Below are positions 26,821-35,015 of a stretch of DNA of 64,000 bases, in pieces. The stretch covers positions 1,684,001-1,748,000 of the forward strand of contig CP065003.1 of assembly GCA_016700175.1 (NCBI GenBank). The letters run 5' to 3'. Within the stretch, counting starts at the first letter, position 1, and each line of letters begins with the position of its first letter. The position numbers were made by a program, and so were the translations under genes. Below the pieces are notes generated by a model. That model was not told the DNA's origin. It made no database searches and worked only from the letters and a program-made list of their open reading frames with translations. Origin of the DNA: Acidobacteriota bacterium. GTDB lineage: Bacteria; Acidobacteriota; Blastocatellia; Pyrinomonadales; Pyrinomonadaceae.

Positions 26821-29145
26821 ATGGCTCAGGAATCCAGAACGGCCGAGGGCGGGCTCCAGGCCGGGGACCGTATTGGACGCTACACGATCGTAGAGAGGAT
26901 CGGAAAGGGCGGAATGGGCGAGGTCTTCCTCGCCGAAGACACTCGACTGGACCGGAAGGTCGCGCTCAAAACACTCCCCCCGCAATGCTGTGAGGACTCG
27001 GAGGGACTTGCGCGGTTCGTCCGCGAAGCAAAGGCGGCATCCGCGCTGAACCACCCGAACATCATCACGATCTACGAGATCGACGAGACCGGCGATGTTA
27101 CTTATATCGCGTCCGAATACATCGAAGGCGTCCTCTTGCAGGACAAGGTCTCGGAAGGCGAACTGACGGCCCAGGAGGTCCTGGACATCGCCTCGCAGAT
27201 CGCTTCCGCGCTGACAGTCGCGCATTCGGCGGGGATCGTCCACAGGGACATCAAGCCCGCCAACGTAATGATCCGGCGCGACGGGCTTGTGAAGGTCCTC
27301 GACTTCGGGATCGCAAAACTTGTCGCCACAGAAGAACCGGAGATCGATCCGGAGGCGGTCACGAAACCTCATTTGACGACACGCGAGGGTCTTGTCCTGG
27401 GCACTGTCGGTTATATGTCGCCGGAACAGGCGCGCGGACGTAACCTCGACGCCCGGTCGGACATTTGGAGCCTCGGCTGCGTGCTATACGAAATGATCGC
27501 CGGCAGGAAGGCCTTCGAAGGCGAGACCATCGCCGACGTTCTCGCCGGCATAATCCACAAGGAGCCCGAGCCCCTTGCCGCCTTTGGCAGCAACGTCCAT
27601 CCGGAGTTCGAAAGGATCGTCGGAAGGGCGCTGTGCAAAGTGGCCGAGGACCGTTACCGTTCGGCGGAGGAGATGCTCGAAGATCTCAACCGCCTGAAGA
27701 CTCGCCTTCTTCTTGAGGAGGCGGAAACCGGCCGGTTCGCAGCCTACGTTTCGGCCGAGACAGCATCCGAACCCGAATCCATCGCCGTCCTTCCCTTCGC
27801 GGACATCAGCGCGAGCGAGGATACGCGCTACTTCAGCGAGGGCCTCACGGAAGAGATCATTATGAATCTCTCGAAGCTGAAACAGCTGAGGGTCATTTCC
27901 AGAAGCGCGACAAGGCAGTACGTTCAGGAAGGCAAGACACACCGGGACATGGCTGACGACCTTGGAGTGCAGTATCTGCTTGAAGGAGGCGTCCGGTGTA
28001 TCGGCAATGAGATCCGGATCACCGCACAGCTGATCGACGCTTACAATCAGGTCTATCTCTGGGCGGAGTCTTACCGCGGCACGATCGATGATGTTTTCGA
28101 GATCCAGGAAAACGTCGCGGCGGAGATAGTGCGGGCGCTGAAGGTCCGGCTTTCGACCGACGAGCAAACAGAGCTCCGCAAGCGCTATACCGAGAACACG
28201 GAAGCCTATCAGATGTACCTCCGCGGACGTTTCTTCTGGAACAAGCGAAGCGAAGAAGGGATTCGGAACGCGATCAGGTATTTCGAGATGGCGATCGAGG
28301 AGGATCCGGAATACGCTCTCGCCTGGGCGGGGATCGCCGATTCCTACACCGTGCTCGGAGAGTACGGGAGCGTTCCGAGAAGGCAGCTTTTTCCGAAGGC
28401 CCGTGCGGCGGTCGAAAAGGCTCTGGAATTTGATAGCTCTCTTGCCGAAGCGCACTGTTCGAACGCGATCCTGATGATGCTTGAAGACTGGGACTGGGAA
28501 GGCTCTGCGAAGGAATTCGAACTTGCCATCGAGCTAAATCCCAGTTATGCAACGGCTTATCAGTGGTACTCGCAGTGGTTCGAAAGCAAGGGAGAGACGG
28601 AAGAGGCCATTCGATACGCAACCAAAGCGGCGGAGCTCGATCCGGTCTCGCAGGCTATCCAGCAGGACCTTGGGCTCGCTCTGTATTACGACCGCCGCTA
28701 TGAAGAGGCGATCGAGGTTGCATTACGGACACTGGAACTTGACCCGGTTTACCCGGCGGCGCACAGGCTGCTTTCGCTCGCGTATCAGGCTGTCGGCCGG
28801 TTCGAAGAGGCCATCGAGGAGAACGAGCGTTGGGGCGAGTTGACCGGGAACGAGATCGAGACAGACGTTTCGCGGGCTCAGCTTCTCGCGGCATCCGGAA
28901 AACCCGTTGAAGCCCGGTCAATTCTTGAGCGCGTGCCTGCACCTTCCGGGAAATCCGGAAACCTCTTCCGCGGGCTCGCGCTCGCGTTTGCCGCGATCGG
29001 AGAAAAGGAGAAGGCGCTGGAATGCCTGGAGGAAGGGCTTGATAGAAGAGAAGAAGCCCTCTTGAGCATCAAGGTCGACCCTAAGCTGGACATCCTCCGC
29101 AATGAACCGAGATTCATCGGGATCATCAGGGCCATGGGCCTGTAA
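26821..29145 (+). CDS. Serine/threonine protein kinase fused to TolB-like and TPR regions
   Basis: A 774-residue PknB-type kinase. The kinase domain (about 20-290) has glycine loop GKGGMGEVF, VALK lysine, HRDIKPANV catalytic loop, DFGIAK, and GYMSPEQARG in place of APE. Residues about 320-450 form the TolB/FlgO-like nucleotide-signalling companion domain (IAVLPFADISASEDTRYFSE) common beside acidobacterial kinases. The remainder holds six or more TPR units. There is no membrane helix, so it is likely cytoplasmic. Substrates are unknown. A decayed beta-propeller gene lies immediately downstream. Confidence 0.92.
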   Translation: MAQESRTAEGGLQAGDRIGRYTIVERIGKGGMGEVFLAEDTRLDRKVALKTLPPQCCEDSEGLARFVREAKAASALNHPNIITIYEIDETGDVTYIASEYIEGVLLQDKVSEGELTAQEVLDIASQIASALTVAHSAGIVHRDIKPANVMIRRDGLVKVLDFGIAKLVATEEPEIDPEAVTKPHLTTREGLVLGTVGYMSPEQARGRNLDARSDIWSLGCVLYEMIAGRKAFEGETIADVLAGIIHKEPEPLAAFGSNVHPEFERIVGRALCKVAEDRYRSAEEMLEDLNRLKTRLLLEEAETGRFAAYVSAETASEPESIAVLPFADISASEDTRYFSEGLTEEIIMNLSKLKQLRVISRSATRQYVQEGKTHRDMADDLGVQYLLEGGVRCIGNEIRITAQLIDAYNQVYLWAESYRGTIDDVFEIQENVAAEIVRALKVRLSTDEQTELRKRYTENTEAYQMYLRGRFFWNKRSEEGIRNAIRYFEMAIEEDPEYALAWAGIADSYTVLGEYGSVPRRQLFPKARAAVEKALEFDSSLAEAHCSNAILMMLEDWDWEGSAKEFELAIELNPSYATAYQWYSQWFESKGETEEAIRYATKAAELDPVSQAIQQDLGLALYYDRRYEEAIEVALRTLELDPVYPAAHRLLSLAYQAVGRFEEAIEENERWGELTGNEIETDVSRAQLLAASGKPVEARSILERVPAPSGKSGNLFRGLALAFAAIGEKEKALECLEEGLDRREEALLSIKVDPKLDILRNEPRFIGIIRAMGL

Positions 29146-29324
29146 AAACAGTCTCGTACCCCGTTGCAGCTCACGGAAAACGGTTACCGGGCAATTCGGC
29201 GATCGAGGAATCAAGTTGGTCTCCGATCAATGTGATCCAGAAGCGGGCTTTGACGCTAAAGAAGCAGCGTTCTTGTACAATTCGTTCGCTCGAACAGCCG
29301 ATCCAGGTGGCAGAATAGAATTAT

Positions 29325-30723
29325 TTGAAACGATGCCCTGAATGCAGGCGCGACTATCACGACGACACGCTCCTGTTCTGTCTCGACGACGGCAGCGCCT
29401 TGCTTGAAGGACCGGCGAGCGAGTCCGATCCGGACATCGAACCGGCGACACTGTTTTGGGGGACTGGTCGCCTGACGGTAGGAAGCTCGCGATGTGGTTC
29501 TGGCGTGCGGACATGAGAGATAAATCGGGGGCCGTCAATAGCCCTTACTTCATCTCCGTAACTGATACTGCGGATCTAGAAGTTCCCGCAAAGGACAGGG
29601 TTACGGTACTTCACGAGGGCAACTGAGGGGACGACCTGAGGACCTTTGTCTGGATGCCGGACGGCAACGGACTCATCTTTCCGGCAAATAAAGCGGAGTC
29701 AGCCCTGAAAGCCGACATTTTTTACCTGACTTATCCGGGTGGAGAACTTCGGCAGATCACGGACGACGCGTTCGACTACCAAGAAGTTCAAGTCGCGCCG
29801 GATGGGAAAAGTATTATCGCCAGAACGAGATCAGGCTGACCAGCCTCTGGTCGCTGGACCCGGATACGAAAGCTTCGAAGCGCCTAACTTCGGAAGACAA
29901 GACCATATCTCCCAGTTCCCTTTCGCTATCGAATGACGGCCAGCTGTTCTTCTTGAAACGTGGCAAAGGCGAAGACGAGTCTTACTCGATGAATCAAGAC
30001 GGAACCGACCAAGAGAGACTATTTGTTCGATCAGGAACCGTCGTGAACCTTCAGATTACTCCTGACGGAAGGTACTTTGTGGCAAGCGCGTGGCCGCCTT
30101 CCGGTCCGGGAACTCACTTGTACCGAATGGACATTGACGGATCGAATGAAACTCAACTGACCGATGTCAAGGACACTTTTGATTCCGATTTTCAACTGAC
30201 CGCGAGCGGGGTCATTTGGTTTCACAGGTTTCCGGGCTTTGGCAACTCAACGCGGTCGGAATTAATAAGAATGCCTGTCGTGGGCGGCACGGCCGAAAAG
30301 ATCGAGGGGCTGGAGCCATCCTTTCGTGATTATCTTCCGGTTCCCTCGCCGGACGGGAGATACCTGGCATACGGGTCTGAGCTCAAGAATGATCAGACGG
30401 GCAAGATCGATTACTTTCTCAGGGTAGTAGAACTTAATGGCGTCACCGCCGGCCAAAAGGTCCTGGAGATTGACGGCAATCGCATTCAGGGCACAGGGTG
30501 GACGCCTGACAGTAGGGCTATCGTTATTAAAAGAGATACCGGAAATCGCGATCTGATCAGAATAGACCTGGCCAGCAAACAAGAGACGAAGCTAAGCGAT
30601 TTTGACGCGAACTTTGAACCCTGGGATTTCCTTTGGTCACAGGACGGCACAAGGATCCTTCTGTTCGGGTCATCCAGTTTGACCAGCCTCGTCCGGATCA
30701 AGGATATGGGTCTCGCCGATTGA
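29325..30723 (+). pseudogene. Decayed zinc-ribbon / WD40-like (PD40) beta-propeller gene
   Basis: Fragments of one protein lie in three frames. The N-terminus (from TTG 29325) reads KRCPECRRDYHDDTLLFC, a CxxC-CxxDG ribbon. It shifts near 29460 into a frame reading DWSPDGRKLAMWFW, which is cut by an in-frame TGA near 29624 and again near 29837. A further frameshift restores LWSLDPDTKASKRL to 30723, with repeated TPDGRYF, SPDGRYLAYG and SQDGTRILLF propeller motifs. The N-terminal part is also much shorter than expected, suggesting a deletion. The last piece (from ATG 29953) could still be translated. Confidence 0.8.
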
Positions 30724-30790
30724 TGGATATGCTCCACGTGGCTAAAAGGCGATCCCCGCGCGTGGCTCCGCAGAACGCTGCCTCTTAACG

Positions 30791-31585
30791 CTATTTTCCG
30801 ATCTGCACCCAACTCCCGTCGTAGGGGCTTATCCTGTAAAGATTGCCGTTAAACTCGATCGAATAAAGCGAATCTCCGGCGGCGAACAGAAAATTCGTCC
30901 CGTCGAATTCCTTGGCTCCGATCTGTCTCCAGGAGCCCGTCCGGGGGTCAGTGACGTACAATGCGCCGCCCTCGGTCGAAAACAGCTTCCCTTTGTACAT
31001 GGTAGCGCGCTTGGTGTTGAGCCAGTCGTTCGATGTACCGATTCGCTGCCACGTGCCGTGCGCAGGATCGATGGAATAGAAGTTACCGTCATGCTCGATC
31101 GAATAGAGCCGGCCGCCGTCAGCAAAGAAGAACTTCGTCCGCACAAAATCCGCCTTGCTGATCTGCCGCCATGTGCCGTTCGTGAGGTTCGTTTCATACA
31201 AAGCGCCTTCCGTTTCGACGGTGTAGAGCCTGTCGCCGATCGTCGCGCCCGCCATCGTGTTCTTCCAATCGCCGGCTTTGCCCACGCGGCCCCACGAACC
31301 GTCAACGGGGCTAATCCGATACAAACTGCCGTCTTCTTCGATGGTGAATAAATTCGAAGAGCCTGCGAAGAGGAACGTCGTGTTCCCAAATTCTGCCTTT
31401 CCTATTTGCCGCCACACGCCCCCCGGAAGGTCGGTGACAAAGAGCGCGCCGCTCTTCTCGATAGTGTAGAGCTTGCCGGAAAGAACGACTGCATGCCGGG
31501 TGTCCGCCCAGTCACCGGCAAGGACCGCTCCCGCGCACGCACCCAGAATGATCACCAAATAGAAAACACTTTTGATTACTCGCAT
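30791..31585 (-). CDS. Secreted six-repeat tectonin-like beta-propeller protein
   Basis: A 264-residue protein with a signal peptide (MRVIKSVFYLVIILGACAGA, cleaved near LAG). The mature part is six repeats of about 40 residues with the pattern [D/E][W/F]xxT...LYxIExxGxLYxxxPxxGxWxQIG. Repeats alternate between a DW-start and an EF/DF-start type, giving three pairs. The pattern matches tectonin/tachylectin-type propellers, where each repeat is one blade, so a closed six-blade propeller is plausible. Such folds bind glycans in known cases; the ligand here is unknown. No other domain is attached. Confidence 0.8.
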   Translation of the reverse strand: MRVIKSVFYLVIILGACAGAVLAGDWADTRHAVVLSGKLYTIEKSGALFVTDLPGGVWRQIGKAEFGNTTFLFAGSSNLFTIEEDGSLYRISPVDGSWGRVGKAGDWKNTMAGATIGDRLYTVETEGALYETNLTNGTWRQISKADFVRTKFFFADGGRLYSIEHDGNFYSIDPAHGTWQRIGTSNDWLNTKRATMYKGKLFSTEGGALYVTDPRTGSWRQIGAKEFDGTNFLFAAGDSLYSIEFNGNLYRISPYDGSWVQIGK

Positions 31586-32033
31586 TTCTCTAGTTCTCCT
31601 GACGGACTGATCTCGTTTTAAGATTGTCTGGCCCCCAAAGCCTCTTTTGGGTCACAACTTGAAGCTGCGACATGATAAACCCAAAATAATCCGGAAACGA
31701 GCCCGCAGAATGCTCCGCAACAGCTGCCGGAGAAGCTTATCGAAACCCGCCGTCGCCGCCTTTTGGTTCTTGTGATCGGAAGGAGTATGCGGATCGAGAC
31801 CAGCACGCGGATTTAAAGATCAGACCTTTAGTGGTACGTTCTTAGCTGGCAGAACCGCCGGTTCTCACTCGTTGATAGAAAGAAGTGAGAATTTAGTGTG
31901 GCGGAGGTGGTCGGGCAAGTTGTATCGCCCCGCCTTTGAAAGGCCCGAATTGAACCGCAGCCGTGCGAAAGACAGTTTGAAATGGCGCTTGCCGGAAGTT
32001 TCCAGCTCCAGACCTGATCGAATCACCAAAAGA
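31586..32033. other. 448-base gap without a supported gene
   Basis: The region is lower in GC than its surroundings. It must contain the promoters of the divergent tectonin-like and S15 hydrolase genes. A 62-codon minus-strand frame at 31618-31806 exists but has a GTG start without a visible ribosome site. I see no repeat array or RNA gene. Confidence 0.5.
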
Positions 32034-33992
32034 ATGAACAGAAAACTCGCTTCGACTCTCCTCCTGGCCGCAGTAGTCATCGGCCTGTCCGTCAATGTCT
32101 CGTTTGCCCAGCGCGGGAACTCCGCCGACCTCGAAGAACAACGAGAGCGCCGTCACGCGCTCGAGGCGGAGCTGCATAAGATAGCGGTCGTCGACCGAAA
32201 GGTGATGGTGAAGATGCGCGACGGAAAGCGCATGGCGGCTGACGTGTATCGCCCGAAAGACGCCGCGGTGAAATACCCGACTATCTTTTCGCGCACGCCC
32301 TACAATTTTAACTACTGGGACGTGAACCTTCGGGCCCCGCGCGATATGTCGTCGATCATCGACGCCGTAAAACGCGGATACGCATATGTGGTGATGAACG
32401 AACGAGGGCACTTTTTCTCGGAGGGCAATTACGACATCCTTGGGCCGCCATTGACCGACGGGGAGGACGCGATCGAATGGATCTCGTCGCAGGGCTGGTC
32501 GAACGGCAAGGTTGGATTGATCGGTTGTTCTTCGACCGCCGAGTGGCAGATGGCCGTCGCGGCGCGAAACCCTGAAGGACTGGCCGCGATGATCCCGCAG
32601 GGATTCGGCGCGGGCGTCGGACGGGTCGGGCCGTACTTCGAGCAAGGAAACTGGTACCGAGGCGGCGCGGTTCAGATGCTCTTTATCGCCTGGCTTTACG
32701 GACAGGTGAACCAGGTCAGGCCGATGCTTCCGGCGGACGCGACCCAGGAGGAAATGGTCGCAGCTTCGAAGCTGTTCGATCTCGCTCCGCAGATGCCGCC
32801 GGTCGACTGGTCAAAGGCGCTTGCCCATCTTCCCGTGATGGACATCCACAGGGCGGTCGACGGCCCAAAGGGCATCTTCGCGGACAAGATGCCGGTCCCG
32901 ACAGGAGGGCAGATGATCCAGCGCTCGCCGAACGATCCGGCGTGGTACAAGGGCGGACTCTGGCACGACGACATGAAGATCGACACTCCCGGATTCTGGT
33001 TCGTCTCCTGGTATGACGTGTCGGCGGGCCCGAATATCGCGACCTACAACCACGTCAGAAAGACCGCGAGCCCCGAGATGGCCGACAAACAGTACCTCGT
33101 GATCGCTCCTACGCTCCACTGCGGATACAAGCGCGCGACCGAGGACACTGTCGTCGGCGAACGTTCGATGGGTGACGCGCGGCTCGATTACGACGAGATG
33201 ACCTACGGATGGTTCGATCATTTCCTGAAAGGCGAGGACAACGGCATTCTCGAGAAGATGCCGAAAGTCCGGTACTTCACGATGGGAATGAACAAATGGC
33301 AGTCGGCGGAGACCTGGCCTCCTCCGGGCGCGAAGCCGATGACCTTTTACCTCTCAAGCGGTGGAAGTGCGAACTCCCTGAACGGTGACGGGAAACTGAC
33401 CTCGGCACCGCCGGCAAACGACGCTCCTGACACCTTTAAGTACGATCCGTTGAACCCGGTTCCGTCGTATGGAGGAAATGTCTGCTGTACGGGAAATGCG
33501 GTCCGTGGAGGTGCTTTCGACCAGCGCGAGATGGAGAAGCGCGACGACATCCTCGTTTACACGAGCGAGCCTCTATCGGAAGGAGTGGAGCTCAGCGGCC
33601 CGATCGACGTGAAGTTGTTTGTTTCTTCGGACGTCAAGGACACCGATTTCACGGTCAAGTTGATCGACGTCTATCCCGACGGGACGGCTTACAACCTGGA
33701 CGAGACGATCCAGAGGATGCGCTACCGCGAGGGCTATGACAAGCCGCTTGTATGGATGGAGAAAGGAAAGGTCTACGGATTCAGCTTCTCGCCGATGGTG
33801 ACCAGCAACTGGTTCGCTCCCGGTCACAGGATCAGGATCGAGATCTCGAGCAGCAATTTCCCGAGGTTCGACCGGAACCTGAACACCGGCGGAAACAATT
33901 ACGACGAGTCGAAGGGAGTGATCGCGACGAACAAGGTCCATCATTCGAAGCAGTACCCGTCGTCGGTGACGATCACGATTGTGCCGAGGTGA
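32034..33992 (+). CDS. Secreted S15/CocE-NonD-type alpha/beta hydrolase (X-Pro peptidase-like)
   Basis: A 652-residue exported hydrolase. Signal peptide MNRKLASTLLLAAVVIGLSV, cleaved after SFA. The N-terminal part opens with VMVKMRDGKRMAADVYRP, the standard S15 entry strand. The nucleophile is Ser166 in GLIGCSSTAEWQ. The C-terminal jelly-roll (about 440-652) has the family pattern GPIDVKLFVSSDVKDTDFTV and HRIRIEISSSNFPRFDRN. Substrates in this family include acyl-amides, dipeptides and glutaryl or cocaine esters; which one applies is unclear. The TGA stop lies inside a single GTGAGCG unit that opens the RAYT repeat nest. Confidence 0.92.
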   Translation: MNRKLASTLLLAAVVIGLSVNVSFAQRGNSADLEEQRERRHALEAELHKIAVVDRKVMVKMRDGKRMAADVYRPKDAAVKYPTIFSRTPYNFNYWDVNLRAPRDMSSIIDAVKRGYAYVVMNERGHFFSEGNYDILGPPLTDGEDAIEWISSQGWSNGKVGLIGCSSTAEWQMAVAARNPEGLAAMIPQGFGAGVGRVGPYFEQGNWYRGGAVQMLFIAWLYGQVNQVRPMLPADATQEEMVAASKLFDLAPQMPPVDWSKALAHLPVMDIHRAVDGPKGIFADKMPVPTGGQMIQRSPNDPAWYKGGLWHDDMKIDTPGFWFVSWYDVSAGPNIATYNHVRKTASPEMADKQYLVIAPTLHCGYKRATEDTVVGERSMGDARLDYDEMTYGWFDHFLKGEDNGILEKMPKVRYFTMGMNKWQSAETWPPPGAKPMTFYLSSGGSANSLNGDGKLTSAPPANDAPDTFKYDPLNPVPSYGGNVCCTGNAVRGGAFDQREMEKRDDILVYTSEPLSEGVELSGPIDVKLFVSSDVKDTDFTVKLIDVYPDGTAYNLDETIQRMRYREGYDKPLVWMEKGKVYGFSFSPMVTSNWFAPGHRIRIEISSSNFPRFDRNLNTGGNNYDESKGVIATNKVHHSKQYPSSVTITIVPR

Positions 33993-34020
33993 GCGGTAGG
34001 GGCGGGGCTCGTCCCCGCCC
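33989..34020 (+). repeat. GTGAGCG unit plus GC-rich 25-base palindrome, left side
   Basis: 33989-33995 is a GTGAGCG unit containing the S15 stop codon. It is followed directly by 33996-34020, GTAGGGGCGGGG-CTCG-TCCCCGCCC, which can form a long GC stem. The same 25-base word recurs inverted at 34947-34971 and direct at 60477-60501. Confidence 0.9.
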
Positions 34021-34036
34021 TTCTTGCAGGCCGTCG

Positions 34037-34914
34037 CCCCCCGTTTAGAGCAGCGCTTCGCGCTGCCGAGGTAACGCGAACTTCAGTTTGCGCCGCGCGA
34101 ATGCGCGGGACTCGCCGCAACCTCCAGCCCCCGTTTAGAGCAACGCTTCGCGCTGCCCAATCGCGCGATCGTAATATGGCGACCTGCTCACGTTTCGCGG
34201 CAATTCAAAATCTCTTCCTCCCGCCAGTGATACCTTCCGTCCACCGCCAAAGGGACCGGCTCCCGGTTTGCCGGGTGCAATGCCCTGCAGCTTGACCACT
34301 TCCAGTCCTCGGGCTTCTCGCACAACTCCGCCCTCACCGGGTTCATGTGTATATAGCCGATCTTCTGCAAAAAGAACTTCGAGGTTCTCAGGTCCACGAC
34401 CGAGGATCGCGTCTGCCACAGTGCGAACCTCCTCCCGGTGACGTTCAGACTGAGCCTCTTGAGAAGTCGCGGATCGCCTTTTTCGAGCAGCCGGTCGATG
34501 ATCAGTCTCGCCGACTTTCCCTTTATCTTGTTCAGGATAGTACTCAGTTCCGGACGCAGGGGATTGATGATCGCGTGGACGTGGCCGGGCATGAAGACGA
34601 AGGCCGCGAGTTTGAAGGGATGCCTCCGGCGGATCTCGTCGATCACGTCCGCGAGTATCCGGCACTTTCTCCGGTTGCAGACCATCGTCACGTAGTGGAA
34701 CGTGTTCGGATCGTCGGTGAGGAATATCCGGTCCATGGCTGCCTGAACAAGAGTAGCCGGACCGGGAATGAATTGTCTTTAACGATCCTGAATTGTTTGA
34801 ATTAATGATCGCGCGTTCGCACGATTGGGCAGCCCGGAGGGCTGCTCTAAACGGGGTCGTGCGGTGTCGCGTTGTAGCCGGGCAACGCCCTGCTATTGCA
34901 GCCCGGAGGGCTGC
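34037..34914 (-). mobile_element. RAYT transposase gene bracketed by REP hairpins
   Basis: A REP-associated tyrosine transposase gene with two REP-like hairpins on each side in inverted orientation. Left: GCAGCGCTTCGCGCTGC (34050-34066) and GCAACGCTTCGCGCTGC (34140-34156), each preceded by CCCCGTTTAGA. Right: two copies of GCAGCCCGGAGGGCTGC (34829-34845, 34898-34914), the first followed by TCTAAACGGGG, the reverse complement of that head. Inner edges also match (GCCCAATCGCGCGATC against GATCGCGCGTTCGCACGATTGGGC). This is the architecture described for REP/RAYT units. Confidence 0.85.
34188..34736 (-). CDS. REP-associated tyrosine transposase (RAYT, Y1/HUH family)
   Basis: A 182-residue single-strand DNA nuclease of the IS200/IS605-related TnpA-REP group. 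The HUH motif is HVH in FMPGHVHAIINPL. The tyrosine helix region reads KFFLQKIGYIHMNPVRAEL, followed by the family tail PEDWKWSSCRAL. Length fits a full-length RAYT. Known relatives cut and join REP hairpins and are usually single-copy, domesticated elements. There is no accessory TnpB. The catalytic residues look intact, so it may be active. Confidence 0.9.
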   Translation of the reverse strand: MDRIFLTDDPNTFHYVTMVCNRRKCRILADVIDEIRRRHPFKLAAFVFMPGHVHAIINPLRPELSTILNKIKGKSARLIIDRLLEKGDPRLLKRLSLNVTGRRFALWQTRSSVVDLRTSKFFLQKIGYIHMNPVRAELCEKPEDWKWSSCRALHPANREPVPLAVDGRYHWREEEILNCRET

Positions 34915-34946
34915 TCGAAATGGAACACGGCGGCGAACCAAAAGAA

Positions 34947-35014
34947 GGGCGGGGACAAGCCCCGCCCCTACATCTCACGGCTCACTGCTCGCTGCTCACA
35001 GCTCACCGCTCACC
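34947..35014 (-). repeat. GC-rich palindrome and six heptamers, right side
   Basis: 34947-34971 is the inverted copy of the 25-base GC palindrome at 33996. 34973-35014 is six 7-base units (TCTCACG, GCTCACT, GCTCGCT, GCTCACA, GCTCACC twice). On the minus strand they read GTGAGC and begin one base after the TGA stop (35018-35016) of the DUF5916 gene. Confidence 0.9.
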
Positions 35015-35015
35015 G

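Noticed and set aside
31618..31806. 62-codon Cys/Gly-containing small frame
   Set aside because: GTG start without a ribosome site, no signal, and atypical composition; not supported as a gene.
34135..34941. 268-codon minus-strand frame over the RAYT
   Set aside because: It overlaps the RAYT in another frame and reads through the REP hairpins, which explains its repeated PFRAALRAA pieces. No family match.
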